From NCBI RefSeq assembly GCF_002382885.1, contig NZ_NWVL01000066.1, positions 1-46,114 of the forward strand: a stretch of DNA of 46,114 nucleotides, given 5' to 3'. Positions 15,684 to 23,153 of this stretch are shown here, in pieces (position 1 is the stretch's first letter; every line of letters starts with the position of its first letter). Both the position numbers and the translations under genes were made by a program. The notes below the pieces were generated by a model. It was not told the origin of the DNA, did no database searches, and worked only from the letters and a program-made list of their open reading frames with translations. The stretch comes from Streptomyces sp. WZ.A104. GTDB taxonomy: Bacteria > Actinomycetota > Actinomycetes > Streptomycetales > Streptomycetaceae.

Positions 15684-15740
15684 GTATCTCGCGTTCCGGA
15701 GTGGTCGGGCAGGGGGCCAACGAAAAGGGTAATGGCCTCC

Positions 15741-15770
15741 CACCCCCCTTCCGTAAGACGAAGGGGGGTG
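15741..15770. promoter_or_regulatory. Hairpin in the murA-yqgE divergent region
   Basis: CACCCCCCTTC (15741-15751) and GAAGGGGGGTG (15760-15770) form a perfect 11-bp inverted repeat with an eight-base spacer, 58 bases upstream of the murA start. It could be an operator or, in murA mRNA, a leader hairpin. Confidence 0.45.
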
Positions 15771-15970
15771 TACGAACGTCATGAATCCGCCACAACACCC
15801 TCCGCTCACCGGATCTTGCGGAGGGTTACCGTCCGGATGGCCCACCGCGCCCCCGCCCTACAGTGCGCTCCCCGTGCCTCCGTGCGCCCTGAGCTGCGCT
15901 CGCTCTCGTGGGGCGACCATCCCGTCCACTCGGCCCCCGCGGAGGGCGAATATGCGGGATCATTTCTGCC

Positions 15971-16531
15971 ATGACCGAGGTGTCCTCGCTCACAGGGCGA
16001 CTGCTCGTGGCCACACCCGCCCTCGCGGACCCGAACTTCGACCGCGCGGTGGTGCTGCTCCTCGACCACGACGAGGAGGGCTCCCTCGGCGTGGTCCTGA
16101 ACCGCCCGACCCCGGTCGGCGTCGGCGACATCCTCACGTCCTGGGCCGGGCTGGCCGGCGAGCCGGACGTCGTCTTCCAGGGCGGCCCGGTCTCGCTCGA
16201 CTCCGCGCTCGGCGTGGCGGTGATCCCGGGCGACGAGGGCCCGCTCGGCTGGCGCCGGGTGCACGGGGCGATCGGTCTGGTCGACCTGGAGACCCCGCCG
16301 GAGCTGCTCGGCCCGGCCCTCGGTTCGCTGCGCATCTTCGCCGGTTACGCGGGCTGGGGCCCCGGTCAGCTGGAGGGCGAGCGAGACGAGGGCGCGTGGT
16401 ACGTGGTCGAGTCGGAGCCCGGCGACGTGTCCTCCCCGCGCCCGGAGCAGCTCTGGCGCGCGGTGCTCCGCCGCCAGCGCAGCGAGCTCGCGATGATCGC
16501 CACGTACCCGGACGACCCTTCGCTCAACTGA
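15971..16531 (+). CDS. YqgE/AlgH family protein
   Basis: This 186-residue protein of the UPF0301 (YqgE/AlgH) family is conserved in many bacteria, but its biochemical role is not settled. The family signature is clear: SLTGRLLVATPALADPNFDRAVVLLLDHDEEGSLGVVLNRP at residues 5-45, FQGGPVSLDSAL, and FAGYAGWGPGQLEGE near residue 120. The start ATG at 15971 directly precedes the conserved domain; no good ribosome site is visible. A DUF3039 gene follows after 30 bases. Confidence 0.9.
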   Translation: MTEVSSLTGRLLVATPALADPNFDRAVVLLLDHDEEGSLGVVLNRPTPVGVGDILTSWAGLAGEPDVVFQGGPVSLDSALGVAVIPGDEGPLGWRRVHGAIGLVDLETPPELLGPALGSLRIFAGYAGWGPGQLEGERDEGAWYVVESEPGDVSSPRPEQLWRAVLRRQRSELAMIATYPDDPSLN

Positions 16532-16561
16532 TGCCCGTCTCTTTCAGTACCCTTGGCGGTT

Positions 16562-16858
16562 ATGAGCACTCTTGAGCCCGATCGCGGGGCAGGTACGGGA
16601 ACCCTCGTTGAGCCGACGCCGCAGGTGTCGAGGGGCGACGGCGACCACGAGCGCTACGCCCACTACGTCCAGAAGGACAAGATCATGGCGAGCGCCCTGG
16701 AGGGCACTCCCGTGGTCGCGTTGTGCGGGAAGGTCTGGGTGCCGGGGCGCGACCCGAAGAAGTACCCGGTCTGTCCCATGTGCAAGGAGATCTACGAGTC
16801 CATGGGCGCAGGCGGCGACAAGGACAAGGGCAAGGGCGGCGGCAAGGACAAGAAGTAG
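16562..16858 (+). CDS. DUF3039 family small protein
   Basis: This 98-residue protein of the actinobacterial DUF3039 family has an unknown function. A core of about 45 residues (HERYAHYVQKDKIMASALEG, CGKVWVPGRDPKKYPVCPMCKEIY) holds three cysteines that could bind zinc. The C-terminus is a Lys/Gly/Asp low-complexity tail. TACCCT at 16548-16553 lies eight bases before the ATG and no ribosome site is present, so a leaderless mRNA is likely. A strong terminator follows. Confidence 0.85.
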   Translation: MSTLEPDRGAGTGTLVEPTPQVSRGDGDHERYAHYVQKDKIMASALEGTPVVALCGKVWVPGRDPKKYPVCPMCKEIYESMGAGGDKDKGKGGGKDKK

Positions 16859-16885
16859 GTCCGCCCCTCCTTCTTCGGCTTTTCA

Positions 16886-16927
16886 GGCCCCCGGGCCGCG
16901 CGACACCGCGCGGCCCGGGGGCCTTTT
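16886..16927 (+). terminator. Terminator after the DUF3039 gene
   Basis: A perfect 17-bp stem (16886-16902 with 16907-16923), an ACAC loop and TTTT immediately after make this the clearest intrinsic terminator in the window. Confidence 0.9.
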
Positions 16928-16991
16928 CCGTGCCCGGTCACCGGTGGTGACCGGGCCGTCGCGTTGCACGGGCTGCATTCGCTGGTCACAG

Positions 16992-17007
16992 AGTGGTGGA
17001 GACCACT
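16992..17007. promoter_or_regulatory. DasR-responsive element (dre-like operator)
   Basis: AGTGGTGGAGACCACT has perfect 6-base arms and matches 14 of 16 positions of the DasR consensus (ACTGGTCTAGACCAGT type, allowing the usual C/G variation). It lies 95 bases before the sugar-binding lipoprotein gene. DasR is the GntR-family repressor of N-acetylglucosamine and chitin genes and is released by glucosamine-6-phosphate. The neighbouring TTGCATATGTTGCAAC-type sequence at 17065-17080 may be the promoter or a second operator. Confidence 0.8.
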
Positions 17008-17102
17008 TGTCGGCGTACGGGCGCGGATCTACTCTCCTGCCAGTTGTGCAGAACGAAACGCACGTTGCATATGTTGCAACGCATGACCGGTAGGGGTTCC
17101 GG

Positions 17103-18407
17103 ATGAAGCTTTCTGCCCGAATTGCCGCCCCAGTAGCGGCGCTTGTGCTGGCCGGCCTCACCGCCACCGCCTGCGCGCCGCAGACCTCCGACACCAGCGC
17201 CAAGGGTGACGAGAAGACCGGCACACTCCGTGTCTGGCTCTTCCAGGAGGTCGGCAACAAGCCCAAGGAGAAGGTCGTCGACGCGGCCGTCGCCGAGTTC
17301 GAGAAGGCCCACAAGGGTGCGAAGGTCGAGATCGAGTACATACCGGTCGACACCCGGGCCCAGCGCGTCAAGGCCGCGTTCAACGACCCCAAGAGCGCCC
17401 CGGACCTCATCGAGTACGGCAACACCGACACCGCCGGATACGTCAAGGACGGTGGACTCGCGGAGGTGACCGAGGAGTTCAACGCCTGGGACGAGGCCAG
17501 GGACGCCGACCCGATCGCCAAGCAGTCCGTCACCGTCGACGGCAAGGTCTACGGCGCGCCCTTCTTCGTCGGCGTCCGGGCCCTCTACTACCGCACCGAC
17601 GTCTTCGAGGACCTCGGCATCGAGGCCCCCAAGTCCCAGGCCGAGCTGATCTCCACCGCCAAGAAGATCCGCAAGGCCAAGCCGGACCTCTACGGCCTCG
17701 CCGTCGGCGGCGCGTACACCTACGGCGCGATGCCCTTCATCTGGGCCAACGGCGGCGAACTCGCGGGCGAGAGCGGGGGAACGTACAAGTCGGGCATCAA
17801 CAGCGAGAAGTCCCGCAAGGGCATCGAGGCCTACACCTCCCTCTTCGGCGACGACAACTGCCCGGCCGCCAAGTGCGCCTCCATGGGCGGCAACGCCACC
17901 GTGACCGCCTTCGCCTCCGGCAAGGCCGCCATGGCGATCGGCGGCGACTTCAGCCACGCGGCTGTCGAGGCGGGCTCGGTCAAGGGCAAGTACGCGGTCG
18001 TCCCGCTGCCCGGCGTCGCCGAGAACTCCATCGCCCCAGCCTTCGCGGGCGGGAACAACATCGGCGTGCTCAAGAGCAGTTCGCACCGGACCCTCGCCGT
18101 CGACCTGATGAAGTCGCTCACCGGCAAGCAGACCCAGGCCAAGATGTTCGACGCGATGGGCTTCCTGCCCACCTACACCGACGTCCTGGACAACGCCGCG
18201 AAGAAGCAGCCCTTCGTCGCCCCGTTCGTGCGGACCCTCGGCGCGGGCGCCAAGTTCGTCCCCGCCTCGCCCGGCTGGGGCCAGATCGACGCCTCGCTGG
18301 TCCTGCCGACGATGTTCCAGGAGATCGTCTCCGGCCGTAAGGACGTGGCGCGGGCCTCGGACGACGCGGCGAAGAAGATGAACGCGGCGTTCGCCGACGC
18401 GGGCTGA
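17103..18407 (+). CDS. Sugar ABC transporter solute-binding lipoprotein
   Basis: This 434-residue extracellular binding protein of the CUT1 (MalE-like) family has a lipoprotein signal (hydrophobic segment then Cys at residue 24, LTATAC). It probably captures N-acetylglucosamine oligomers outside the cell, since a dre operator lies upstream and a GH20 hexosaminidase ends the operon. The core resembles bacterial solute-binding proteins of group 1 (GTLRVWLFQEVGNKPKEK, APDLIEYGNTDTAGYV, VYGAPFFVGVRALYYRTDVF, FASGKAAMAIGGDF). No ATP-binding gene is in the operon, so the shared ATPase MsiK, encoded elsewhere in streptomycetes, presumably drives uptake. Permease genes follow immediately. Confidence 0.92.
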   Translation: MKLSARIAAPVAALVLAGLTATACAPQTSDTSAKGDEKTGTLRVWLFQEVGNKPKEKVVDAAVAEFEKAHKGAKVEIEYIPVDTRAQRVKAAFNDPKSAPDLIEYGNTDTAGYVKDGGLAEVTEEFNAWDEARDADPIAKQSVTVDGKVYGAPFFVGVRALYYRTDVFEDLGIEAPKSQAELISTAKKIRKAKPDLYGLAVGGAYTYGAMPFIWANGGELAGESGGTYKSGINSEKSRKGIEAYTSLFGDDNCPAAKCASMGGNATVTAFASGKAAMAIGGDFSHAAVEAGSVKGKYAVVPLPGVAENSIAPAFAGGNNIGVLKSSSHRTLAVDLMKSLTGKQTQAKMFDAMGFLPTYTDVLDNAAKKQPFVAPFVRTLGAGAKFVPASPGWGQIDASLVLPTMFQEIVSGRKDVARASDDAAKKMNAAFADAG

Positions 18408-18409
18408 CG

Positions 18410-19396
18410 ATGACCACGCACACCACTCCGTACAAGGACCCGGCCGCGGGTACGTCCGCGGCGGGCGGCGGGACCGCACCCGCCCGCCCGCCCCGGCGCG
18501 GCCGGTCCGTGTCGCCCGGGGGGCACTCCGGCTGGACCCCCTGGCTCTATCTGCTGCCAGCGCTCGTCCTGCTCGCCGGACTGCTGGTCTACCCGATCTA
18601 CCAGCTGGGCCTGATCTCGTTCCTGGAGTACACCCAGGCCCAGGTCAGCGGCGGCGAACCGACCACCTTCCAGGGCTTCGGCAACTACGCCACCCTCTTC
18701 AACGACAGCCAGTTCTGGCAGGTCCTGCTGGCCACCGTCCTCTTCGCCGCGGCCTGCGTGCTCTCCACCCTGTTCGTGGGCTGCGCGCTGGCCGTCCTGC
18801 TCACCCGCATCCGCGCCCTGCCCCGGCTGGCGCTGATGATGGCCGCGCTCGGCGCCTGGGCGACCCCCGCGATCACCGGCTCCACCGTCTGGGTCTTCCT
18901 CTTCGACCCCGACTTCGGCCCGGTCAACAAGGTGCTCGGGCTCGGTGACTTCTCCTGGACGTACGGGCGCTACAGCGCCTTCGCCCTCGTCCTCCTCGAA
19001 GTCCTGTGGTGCTCGTTCCCGTTCGTCATGGTCACCGTGTACGCGGGCATCCGGGCCATCCCCACCGAGGTGCTGGAGGCGGCCTCGCTGGACGGCGCCT
19101 CCCAGTGGCGGATCTGGCGCACCATCATGGCGCCGATGCTCAAGCCCATCCTGATCGTCGTCACCATCCAGTCGATCATCTGGGACTTCAAGGTCTTCAC
19201 CCAGATCTACGTCATGACCAACGGCGGCGGCATCGCCGGACAGAACCTGGTGCTCAACGTGTACGCGTACCAGAAGGCGTTCGCGTCCTCGCAGTACAGC
19301 CTCGGATCGGCGATCGGTGTCGTGATGCTGGTGATCCTGCTGGCCGTCACGCTCGTCTATCTGCGCCTGGTGAGGCGTCAGGGGGAGGAACTGTGA
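18410..19396 (+). CDS. Sugar ABC transporter permease (MalF-like)
   Basis: This 328-residue inner-membrane permease of a CUT1 importer has about six membrane segments after an N-terminal Pro/Arg/Gly-rich cytoplasmic stretch of about 40 residues. The EAA loop for contact with the ATPase is present (VLEAASLDGASQWRIWRTIM). The start ATG at 18410 is two bases after the stop of the binding-protein gene, and its own stop overlaps the next gene by GTGA, indicating one tightly coupled operon. Confidence 0.92.
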   Translation: MTTHTTPYKDPAAGTSAAGGGTAPARPPRRGRSVSPGGHSGWTPWLYLLPALVLLAGLLVYPIYQLGLISFLEYTQAQVSGGEPTTFQGFGNYATLFNDSQFWQVLLATVLFAAACVLSTLFVGCALAVLLTRIRALPRLALMMAALGAWATPAITGSTVWVFLFDPDFGPVNKVLGLGDFSWTYGRYSAFALVLLEVLWCSFPFVMVTVYAGIRAIPTEVLEAASLDGASQWRIWRTIMAPMLKPILIVVTIQSIIWDFKVFTQIYVMTNGGGIAGQNLVLNVYAYQKAFASSQYSLGSAIGVVMLVILLAVTLVYLRLVRRQGEEL

Positions 19397-20241
19397 GCGC
19401 ACGCACCCTTCTGCGCGTCCGGCGGCCCGGCAGGCTGGCCGCCGAGGCCGCCGCCCTGCTCATCGCCGTCGCGGTCGCCTTCCCCCTCTACTGGATGGTG
19501 CTCTCCGCCTTCAAACCGGCCGGGGAGATCCAGTCCACCGAGGCCCGCCCCTGGACGCTGGCCCCCTCGCTCGACTCGTTCCGCCGGGTCTTCGAACAGC
19601 AGGACTTCGGCCGCTACTTCCTGAACAGCCTGCTGGTGGCGGGCACGGTCGTCATCGCCTCCGCGCTGATCGCCTTCCTGGCCGCCACCGCCGTGACCCG
19701 CTTCCGCTTCAAGTTCCGCACCACCCTGCTGATCATGTTCCTGGTCGCGCAGATGGTGCCGGTGGAGGCGCTGACCATCCCGCTGTTCTTCCTCATGCGG
19801 GACTTCGGCCAGCTGAACACGCTCGGCTCGCTGATCCTGCCGCACCTCGCCTTCTCGCTGCCGTTCGCCATCTGGATGCTGCGCGGCTTCGTCAAGGCCG
19901 TCCCCGAAGCCCTGGAGGAGGCCGCCTACATCGACGGGGCCAGCCGCACCCGCTTCCTGTGGCAGATCCTCTTCCCGCTGGTCTTCCCGGGGCTCGTGGC
20001 GACGAGCGTCTTCTCCTTCATCACCACCTGGAACGACTTCCTGTTCGCGAAGTCGTTCATCATCAGCGACACCTCCCAGTCGACGCTGCCCATGGCGTTG
20101 CTGGTCTTCTTCAAGCCGGACGAGAACGACTGGGGAGGAATCATGGCCGCCTCGACGGTGATGACCATCCCCGTGCTCGTCTTCTTCGTACTCGTACAGC
20201 GACGCCTCGTCTCGGGACTGGGCGGAGCGGTTAAGGACTGA
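19393..20241 (+). CDS. Sugar ABC transporter permease (MalG-like)
   Basis: This 282-residue second permease subunit has six predicted membrane segments and the EAA loop ALEEAAYIDGASRTRFLWQI. The C-terminal end VFFVLVQRRLVSGLGGAVKD is typical of MalG-type proteins. The GTG start at 19393 overlaps the preceding stop by four bases, with GGGGGAGG just upstream. It forms the heteromeric membrane channel with the preceding MalF-like protein. Confidence 0.92.
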   Translation: MSARTLLRVRRPGRLAAEAAALLIAVAVAFPLYWMVLSAFKPAGEIQSTEARPWTLAPSLDSFRRVFEQQDFGRYFLNSLLVAGTVVIASALIAFLAATAVTRFRFKFRTTLLIMFLVAQMVPVEALTIPLFFLMRDFGQLNTLGSLILPHLAFSLPFAIWMLRGFVKAVPEALEEAAYIDGASRTRFLWQILFPLVFPGLVATSVFSFITTWNDFLFAKSFIISDTSQSTLPMALLVFFKPDENDWGGIMAASTVMTIPVLVFFVLVQRRLVSGLGGAVKD

Positions 20242-20245
20242 CGTC

Positions 20246-21895
20246 ATGACATCCGAGGACACGACGGCACTCGGCCTGATCCCCGCGCCGCGCAAGGTGA
20301 GCCGGGTGCCTCCCGGGCCGGGGCCGCACCCGCTGGACGAGGAGACCGTGCTCAGCGCCGGGCCGGGCGCCGAGGGCGTCGCCCGCTGGCTGCGGGCCAC
20401 GGTCGGCGCGGCCACCGGACTGCCCCTGAAGGAGGGAACGGGCGACAACGGCATCGCCCTCTCGCTCGACGAGGCGCTCGCCCCCGAGGCGTACCGCGTC
20501 GTCGTCGACGGCCGCGCGATCCGCGTCGAGGGAGGCGGCGCGGCCGGCCTCTTCTGGGGGGCGCAGACCTTCCGTCAGCTCCTCGGCCCGGACGCCTTCC
20601 GGCGCGCGCCCATCGCGCAGGGGCGCACCTGGGAGGTCCCGATGGTGGTCATCGAGGACGAACCCCGCTTCCCCTGGCGCGGCCTGATGCTCGACGTGGC
20701 ACGGCACTTCATGCCCAAGGACGACGTCCTGCGCTACCTCGACCTGCTGGCCGCCCACAAGCTGAACGTCTTCCACTTCCACCTCACCGACGACCAGGGC
20801 TGGCGCATCGAGATCAAGCGCTACCCGCGCCTGACCGAGACCGGCGCCTGGCGCTCACGCACCAAATACGGCCACCGGGCCTCCGAGCTGTGGGACGAGA
20901 CCCCGCACGGCGGTTACTACACCCAGGACGACATCCGCGAGATCGTCGCCTACGCCGCCGAGCGGCATATCCGGGTCGTCCCCGAGATCGACGTCCCGGG
21001 CCACTCGCAGGCCGCCATCAGCGCATACCCCGAGCTGGGCAACACCGACGTCATCGACACCACCACCCTCTCCGTCTGGGACACCTGGGGCATCAACCCG
21101 AACGTACTCGCCCCCACTGACAACACCCTGCGCTTCTTCGAAGGCGTCCTCGAAGAAGTGCTGGAGCTGTTCCCCGCCGAGACCTCGCCGTTCGTCCACA
21201 TCGGCGGCGACGAGTGCCCCAAGGACCAGTGGCAGCAGTCCCTCACCGCCAAGAACCAGATCGTCGACCTCGGCCTCAAGGACGAGGACGAACTCCAGTC
21301 GTGGTTCATCCGGCACTTCGACACCTGGCTCACCGAACGCGGCCGCCGCCTCATCGGCTGGGACGAGATCCTCGAAGGCGGCCTGCCCCCGAACGCGGCC
21401 GTCTCCTCCTGGCGCGGTTACGGAGGCGGCATCGCGGCCGCGGAGGCCGGGCACGACGTGGTGATGTGCCCCGAGCAGCAGGTGTATCTGGACCACCGTC
21501 AGGACGGCGGCCCCGACGAACCGATGCCCATCGGGTTCATCCGCACCCTGGAGGACGTCTACCGCTTCGAGCCCGTTCCGCCGGGCCTCTCCGAGGAGGC
21601 GACCCGTCACATCCTGGGCACCCAGGCCAATGTCTGGACCGAGGTGATGCAGACCCGGGCCCGCGTCGACTACCAGGTCTTCCCGCGCCTCGCGGCCTTC
21701 TCGGAGGTCGCCTGGTCCGCCCTGCCCGCCCCGGACGAGCGGGACTTCGCCGCCTTCGACGCCCGGATGGCGGCCCACTACGCCCGGCTCGACGCCCTGG
21801 GCGTCGACTACCGCCCGCCGACCGGCCCCCTGCCGTGGCAGCGGCGCCCCGGCGTCCTCGGCCGACCGCTGGAGGGGCCGCCGCCGGCGGTCTGA
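20246..21895 (+). CDS. Beta-N-acetylhexosaminidase (GH20)
   Basis: This 549-residue glycoside hydrolase of family 20 removes terminal N-acetylglucosamine (or GalNAc) residues by substrate-assisted catalysis. The GH20b domain (to about residue 145) precedes the barrel (FPWRGLMLDVARHFMPK). The catalytic pair D322-E323 is in HIGGDECPK, and further motifs are HLTDDQGWRIEI and VPEIDVPGHSQAA. No signal peptide is visible, so it probably works in the cytoplasm on imported oligosaccharides. It starts four bases after the transporter operon and should share the DasR operator. A hairpin follows. Confidence 0.95.
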   Translation: MTSEDTTALGLIPAPRKVSRVPPGPGPHPLDEETVLSAGPGAEGVARWLRATVGAATGLPLKEGTGDNGIALSLDEALAPEAYRVVVDGRAIRVEGGGAAGLFWGAQTFRQLLGPDAFRRAPIAQGRTWEVPMVVIEDEPRFPWRGLMLDVARHFMPKDDVLRYLDLLAAHKLNVFHFHLTDDQGWRIEIKRYPRLTETGAWRSRTKYGHRASELWDETPHGGYYTQDDIREIVAYAAERHIRVVPEIDVPGHSQAAISAYPELGNTDVIDTTTLSVWDTWGINPNVLAPTDNTLRFFEGVLEEVLELFPAETSPFVHIGGDECPKDQWQQSLTAKNQIVDLGLKDEDELQSWFIRHFDTWLTERGRRLIGWDEILEGGLPPNAAVSSWRGYGGGIAAAEAGHDVVMCPEQQVYLDHRQDGGPDEPMPIGFIRTLEDVYRFEPVPPGLSEEATRHILGTQANVWTEVMQTRARVDYQVFPRLAAFSEVAWSALPAPDERDFAAFDARMAAHYARLDALGVDYRPPTGPLPWQRRPGVLGRPLEGPPPAV

Positions 21896-21912
21896 GCGGG
21901 ATGCGTTCCGAA

Positions 21913-21947
21913 GCGGCCGCCGCGGTCCCCACGACCGCGGCGGCCGC
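21913..21947 (+). terminator. Terminator after the hexosaminidase gene
   Basis: A perfect 15-bp stem (21913-21927 with 21933-21947) with a CCCAC loop lies 17 bases after the GH20 stop. There is no T run. Confidence 0.75.
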
Positions 21948-21966
21948 GGTGCGTCGCGGTCGGCCG

Positions 21967-22016
21967 CGGGGAACTGCCGGGAGCCGTCGGGGAACTGCCG
22001 GGGACCGTCGGGGAAC
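21967..22016. repeat. 21-bp tandem repeat, two and a third copies
   Basis: Units at 21967-21987 and 21988-22008 differ at two positions, and a partial third (CGGGGAAC) follows at 22009-22016. The 21-bp period is two helical turns, so a binding-site array is possible, but a simple slippage product is equally likely. Confidence 0.75.
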
Positions 22017-22256
22017 CAACCAGGGGGCGCGAACCGTATAAGTCGTACAAGCCTCGCTGAAGAGTGGCAATTCACCCTCTGCGTCGAAGAGGTGCGAAAC
22101 CGGATCATCCCGCAGGTCAGGGACGGAAGCACCCTTCGCGGACCCTCGCGCCGGTCCGATCGGAAGATGTGCCAGAGTTGCCACGTCCGGGCTGTGAGCA
22201 CGTACCGTACGGCGGAACAGGCGGGACAGCCGGGAGACCGGGAAGGGGCAGCTGGG

Positions 22257-23153
22257 TTGACCACGCACGCACCGCAGGCGATGCAGTCGGTGACGCTGCC
22301 GGCCTCGCTCGACGAGGCCGTGGCGGCACTCGGCGCCATGCCCGCAGCCGTACCGGTTGCAGGGGGCACGGACCTGATGGCGGCCGTCAACAAGGGGCTT
22401 CTGCGTCCCTCGGGGCTGGTCGGCCTCGGCCGGATCAGCGAGCTGCGCGGCTGGCACTACCAGGACGGCCACGCACTGCTCGGCGCCGGTCTCACCCACG
22501 CCCGCATGGGGCGCCCCGACTTCGCCGCGCTCATCCCCGCCCTCGCCGCCTCCGCCCGCGCCGCGGGCCCGCCCCAGATCCGTAACGCCGGAACGCTCGG
22601 CGGGAACATCGCCACCTCCGCGCCCACCGGCGACGCCCTGCCGGTGCTGGCCGCGCTGGAGGCCGAGTTGGTCATCGCGGGCCCCGGTGGCGCCCGCCGT
22701 GAGATCCCCGTCTCGCACCTGCTGGCCGGGCGCGAGATGCTGGGCCCGGCCGAGCTGATCGGCTTCGTCCGCGTACCGCTGCTGCACGCCCCGCAGGTGT
22801 TCCTGAAGGCCACCGGACGCACCGGACCCGGCCGCGCCACCGCCTCGGTCGCCATCGTTCTGGACCCGGCCCGTCGCGGGGTGCGCTGCGCGGTCGGCGC
22901 GATCGCCCCGATGCCGCTGCGCCCGCTGGAGGCGGAGAGCTGGATCGCCTCGCTGATCGACTGGGACGGGGAGCGGGGCCTGGCCCCCGACGCGCTGGCC
23001 GCCTTCGGCGAGTACGTCGCGGCGGCCTGCATCCCGGACCACGCACCACCGGCCGACGGGTCAGAGGCCCCGCCGCTGTCCCCGGCCGTCCTGCACCTGC
23101 GGCGCACCGTCGCCGCGCTCGCCCGACGCGCGCTGGGGAGGGCACTGTCGTGA
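22257..23153 (+). CDS. Molybdenum hydroxylase FAD-binding subunit (XdhB/CoxM-like)
   Basis: This 298-residue subunit carries FAD and passes electrons from the iron-sulfur subunit to an acceptor. The PCMH-type FAD motifs are visible: VPVAGGTDLMAAVNKG near residue 30, and IRNAGTLGGNIATSAPTGDALP about residues 110-130, the paired FAD-pyrophosphate loops of the xanthine dehydrogenase family. The TTG at 22257 is chosen because GGAAGGGG lies eight bases upstream and sequence before it is not family-like; GTG 22194 is an alternative. Its stop overlaps the next gene's GTG (GTGA). Confidence 0.88.
   Translation: MTTHAPQAMQSVTLPASLDEAVAALGAMPAAVPVAGGTDLMAAVNKGLLRPSGLVGLGRISELRGWHYQDGHALLGAGLTHARMGRPDFAALIPALAASARAAGPPQIRNAGTLGGNIATSAPTGDALPVLAALEAELVIAGPGGARREIPVSHLLAGREMLGPAELIGFVRVPLLHAPQVFLKATGRTGPGRATASVAIVLDPARRGVRCAVGAIAPMPLRPLEAESWIASLIDWDGERGLAPDALAAFGEYVAAACIPDHAPPADGSEAPPLSPAVLHLRRTVAALARRALGRALS

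Larger units (their letters stand above)
21896..22256. other. Intergenic region before the molybdenum hydroxylase operon
   Basis: This 361-base region contains a terminator (21913-21947), a 21-bp tandem repeat (21967-22016) and probable promoter sequence (TATAAG near 22036). No gene was recognised. In-frame starts upstream of the hydroxylase start, such as GTG at 22194, extend into it but look non-coding. Confidence 0.5.
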
